A stretch of DNA of 64,000 nt. It comes from Siphlonurus alternatus. Taxonomy: Eukaryota; Arthropoda; Insecta; Ephemeroptera; Siphlonuridae. The translations under genes and the position numbers were made by a program. The stretch spans positions 1,922,001 to 1,986,000 of the forward strand of contig OX463787.1 of the NCBI GenBank assembly GCA_949825025.1, in the 5' to 3' direction. Positions within the stretch are counted from its first letter, which is position 1, and each line of letters starts with the position of its first letter. Of this stretch, positions 60,975 to 64,000 are shown piece after piece. The notes beneath the pieces are model-generated. The model did not search any database and was not told the DNA's origin. It worked only from the letters and a program-made list of their open reading frames with translations.

Positions 60975-61780
60975 ACTATATAATTATGTAATAATACATT
61001 AAAGAAATAAACAATTTATTAAGCAGAAGCAGACAAATAAGAAAAATGGTGCTGCAATTTCACGATTTTAGCCGCCTCGGTTTGTCATTTTATATGCAAT
61101 ATTGGAATAAAACTTTTATTAAATTAATTTAAACTCATGGAACATAATCATTCATTATTACAGAACGCTTAGACAAATAGGAAAAATTGCAATGGTCGAA
61201 TTGGAAATTATGAAAACTTCCTAAGAGGAATACAGAAAAAGGCAAAGCTAATTAATACATAACCAATACATAGTCCTGAATCGTATGAAAGTAGAAATAA
61301 TAATTAATAAAAGTTGTGTATATTTAATAATGTATATATAAAGTAACATTTTCACAAAGCATGCTAATTGAATTTTTTGGTAGGTTCATCGGAAATCGTG
61401 AATGAAACAGCATCAAAAGATTTAACTGATAAACATCTGATTTAAAAAGAATACCATTTAAATTTTGGACTTTTATAGGACTTAAGATTATTGGTATAGA
61501 CCTATTCTAACCACAGAATGGTGACTCTAATGACAAGCTGCAACGTAAAAATGCTGCAGCGCCGCATTCTGACATCGCTCCATAAGGTTTGTTAGGAGAA
61601 AAATCTTATTTATTTTTTCATTCAAATTCTATGCTGCACAAAATCTCGAATATTTTTTATGTCATGTAAAGTGATCTTTCCCGTGGCTCATATGAATTAT
61701 TAATCTTGCCCTTCATAAGAACCGTCGGAAAAAATTAAAAACCAGGTACCGCTGGGTTAAAGGATAGGAAGCTTGATAGA
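60975..61780. other. Intergenic, nothing recognised
   Basis: No supported feature. Confidence 0.4.
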
Positions 61781-62248
61781 ATATGTCGTCGCGCGCAGTT
61801 CGCGCGCTAGATTTTCATTGGCTGAGAGAATTGTGTCGTCAATGTTTAAGCTTCTCATTGCCATGATGCTGTCACGATCACCAATTTTCAAATTTCGCGC
61901 GTATACTGTTCCACTTTTTATCCAATCACCGGGCATAATTGCTGTCACGTGACAAGAATTGCACCCTCTGATTAGCTGAGCCTTATACATGGATCTTAAG
62001 GTGCCCATGGAGCGGAGAAGGCGAGAAAATCGTATGTTGTATCCAATCAGAGGCTCGGGATTTCTTCGCCTTGCGGGGAGCAATTTTATCACCAACATGG
62101 CCACCATACGAGATTGAAGCAAATTCGCTTTTCTCACCACGTTAAGCCCCGCTCTACATTGATTTATCTGTGTCACTTTCCCTCCTAGGTCTCTAGCTTT
62201 CCTGATCCACGAAATCCTTGATACTGACGGACTCATTTTATGTTGCAG
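61781..62248 (+). promoter_or_regulatory. CpG- and CCAAT-rich region upstream of the SLC7 exon
   Basis: It contains several CCAAT/ATTGG boxes (ATTGGCTGAG near 61817, TATCCAATCACC near 61918, ATCCAATCAGAG near 62040), an E-box palindrome GTCACGTGAC (61945), and CGCGCGCAGTTCGCGCGC. It could be a promoter, but family N (62003-62158) contributes part of the signal, and the next exon appears to begin at an internal acceptor. Confidence 0.35.
62003..62158. mobile_element. CCAAT-bearing MITE (family N, copy 2)
   Basis: CCCATGGAGCGGAGAAGGCG, AATCAGAGGCTCGGGATTTC, CACCAACATGGCCACCATAC and GAGATTGAAGCAAATTCGC match 27885-28058. It lies within about 90 bp of the SLC7 exon. Confidence 0.6.
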
Positions 62249-63235
62249 ATGCCACAACAGGGAACGGATCACAATGGAACGATACAGCAGTCAACGGGAA
62301 GACGGGGTCGCAGGGCGCGAGGACGGAACACATGCTGGAGGGGGCGGGGTCAGCTGAGAACGACCCTGTTCACCTCGAGAGACGGCTGGGACTCGTCAGT
62401 GGGGTGGCTCTAATCGTCGGCACCATGATCGGTGAGTCCATTCTCTAGATAGGGGAGAGTCCATTGTTTAGATAGAGGTGATCGGTGAGTCCCTTTTCTA
62501 GATAGAGGGGAGTTAATTTTCTATATAGGGCGTGATGAGTCCATTTTCTAGATAGAGTGGTGATCGGTGAGTCCATTCTCTATATAGGGGAAGAGTCCAT
62601 TGTCTAGTTAGAGGAGTGAGTCCATTGTCTAGATTGGGGAGTCCATTTTCTAGATAGAGGTTGAGTTCATTCTCTAGATAAAGGTGAGGGTCTATTGTCT
62701 ATAGACTAGATAGAAGTGGGGTATGATCCGTGAGTCCATTGTCTTTTTGTCGGCATCATTTTCGGTGAGTCTAATATCAAGATGGAAGGAGTGGGGGGGT
62801 GATTAGGGGGAGAGAAATGTGATCGTGATTCCTCGGGCACGATTCAAGAAGCAGTTAGCCAGGTTTCTAACCACGTTTAGCTTAACCACGTTTAACTATG
62901 TAGTTTAACACGTAAAAATGGTATAGTTGAACGTGGTTAAACTAATCGTGATTAGAAACCTGGCTAAATGCTTCGTGAATCGTACCTATTGTATCTAGAT
63001 GTTAAGTAGAGTCCATTATCTAGACAGGGAGGAGACTTGGTGAGTCCATCGTCTAACTGAGGGGAGGGGTGGAATAGTGAGTTATTTTCCTAGATTAATT
63101 AGTTTAAATTGATTTTTAATTTGTGTGTTTCAGGGTCCGGGATTTTCGTGTCGCCGTCTGGGCTACTGCTACGCACTGGTTCAGTCGGCCTTAGTTTTAT
63201 CATATGGATAGCGTGTGGCGTCCTATCCCTTCTCG
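62249..63235 (+). CDS. SLC7 light-chain amino acid transporter, N-terminal exons (partial)
   Basis: A 12-TM exchanger of the LAT/xCT type (APC superfamily), which works as the light chain of a heterodimer in the plasma membrane. Exons 62249-62431 and 63134-63235 join in frame at phase 1. The protein reads [19 protein letters not shown], then [20 protein letters not shown] and [17 protein letters not shown]1 with the unwound substrate-binding GSGIF motif, then TM2. Residues before it form a polar Gly/Asn/Gln-rich cytosolic tail, as usual. The first exon is preceded by TTTATGTTGCAG, giving a phase-1 join to an unseen 5' exon; alternatively translation starts at the in-frame ATG at 62332. The wording is close to insect genderblind/LAT-like proteins, but the subfamily is not certain. 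The gene continues beyond 64000. Confidence 0.9.
62432..63100 (+). repeat. Minisatellite of splice-donor-like units in SLC7 intron
   Basis: About 15 degenerate units of roughly 24-30 bp, consensus GTGAGTCCATTNTCTAGATA plus a G-rich spacer, start at the real donor itself. At 62749-62771 a unit also copies the end of the exon (GTCGGC.CCAT...CGGTGAGTC, 20 of 23 bases as 62416-62438). Element B5 interrupts the array. Confidence 0.85.
62835..62986. mobile_element. Snap-back MITE (family B, copy 5) in SLC7 intron
   Basis: GGGCACGATTCAAGAAGCAG and TGCTTCGTGAATCGTACC form the ends; the arms hold TTAGCCAGGTTTCTAACCAC and its mirror GATTAGAAACCTGGCTAAA. It is nested in the minisatellite. Confidence 0.8.
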
Positions 63236-63261
63236 GTGAGTAACAAAACTATCCATAATCT

Positions 63262-63395
63262 GGTTCACATTTAACTTGGTCTTCGTCGTGTTTGTAACGT
63301 CTTCAGTCATTGGTGTGTTATTTGTAACGAAGAATTTCATTGGCCGAGCCGAAGGACACCCGAGCGTTTCTGACGAAAAAATTATTAACATAAAG
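63262..63395 (-). mobile_element. Small MITE (family J, copy 3) in the next SLC7 intron
   Basis: GGTTCACATTTAACTTGGTC, GTTTGTAACGTCTTCAGTCA and GCCGAAGGACACCCGAGCG are the inverse of copies 1 and 2. It starts 27 bp after the splice donor. Confidence 0.7.
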
Positions 63396-64000
63396 TAACG
63401 TTATTATGTGAAAATGTGTTTTGAAGCATAATAATAATTTAATTAATAAATCTAATACAATGTTAATGATTCAAAGCAATTAGTAATAATGTCATATCAA
63501 ACTGTAGGTTTTTACATGTGCTTAAAAGTAATTTAATTAATTTTAAATGAAATTACAAATGTACTCCTAAATTGCGCCAACCCGCTCATCATTGGTGCTC
63601 AAAAAGTTGCATACTTTACAGGAGTTCATTCAGGCAGTAATAATCATTTTACTCGAAATATGACAAAACATTTTTTATGCTTATTTTATAGAACTCCCTT
63701 TCATTAAAGTACAGTAAATAATATCCAAAATATAATATTTTCATATACATGTTTATATAAGTACATGATAATTATAATGATCGATCAATTCAAAATATGG
63801 CATGTTTGCTAACGAAACTTCACATAAAATTTGATAATAATAATTGTTGAAATATTACAAATGAAACACTAGAAACTAAAATAGAAGCCTCTCAGAAGCC
63901 ATAAATATCTTTTACTGTTATTTACTCGTTTATCAATTTTCTACCAATATATCGAAATGAAATGAAAGAATGAGATTCAATTTCACAGCTCACCAGGCCA
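63396..64000 (+). other. SLC7 intron, nothing recognised
   Basis: AT-rich intronic sequence running to the window edge; no further exon is visible. Confidence 0.5.

Noticed and set aside
61757..62272. A 171-codon open frame on the minus strand upstream of the SLC7 exon
   Set aside because: It runs antisense through a family N MITE and over the SLC7 exon start, shows no motif, and probably stays open only because the region is GC-richer.
62432..63100. CRISPR-like array
   Set aside because: The units are degenerate, lack uniform spacers, lie in a eukaryotic intron and start at a splice donor, so this is a minisatellite.

Overview
The window is eukaryotic nuclear DNA from an animal, most likely an arthropod and probably an insect. 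It is AT-rich, its genes are split by GT-AG introns, and most of it is short transposon-derived sequence. The three recognisable protein families (astacin protease, Ctr copper transporter, SLC7 light-chain amino acid transporter) fit an insect, as do the hAT transposase remnant and insect-style 5S rRNA-derived SINEs. A hemipteran is my best guess from general impression only. The genes do not form an operon or pathway; they are unrelated neighbours in a repeat-dense region.

Layout. 70-3187: a possible 3.1 kb inverted-repeat element that holds a local triplication and several small elements. 3.5-8 kb: SINE pieces, MITEs and a (GA)n tract. 8038-11841 (+): a complete six-exon astacin metalloprotease of 295 residues whose introns are crowded with mobile elements. 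14254-15494 (-): the last two exons of a Ctr/SLC31 copper transporter. 16168-23076: a possible 6.9 kb element with inverted ends, containing smaller nested elements. 23-41 kb: many MITE copies and no confident host gene. 41044-42328: a complete-ended hAT element with an 8-bp target duplication and only the C-terminal part of a transposase. 43-55 kb: SINEs, microsatellites and long featureless AT-rich DNA. 55456-55519 (+): a possible signal-peptide first exon of an unidentified gene. 58130-58585: a tandem repeat. 62249-63235 (+): two exons of an SLC7 amino acid transporter that continues past the window.

Repeats are the main story. I sort them by shared ends into about 15 families, lettered A-R in the feature list: A (ends CCCKAGTTGAAA, TA target, about 17 copies), B and C (snap-back elements with GGG...ATTCACRAAGC ends), D (TTAACGAT... 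ends), E and F (two related long foldbacks), G, H, I, J, K (hAT-type MITE CAGGCGCGGATCC with perfect 8-bp duplications), L (Tc1/mariner-like ends), M, N, O, P, Q, R. SINEs with a 5S-rRNA-derived head occur at least nine times, and a tRNA-like head carrying the same tail core also occurs. Nesting (K in SINE, B and C in A, F in P, B in a minisatellite) gives relative ages. All calls come from reading the sequence; no database was searched, and identities were judged by eye.
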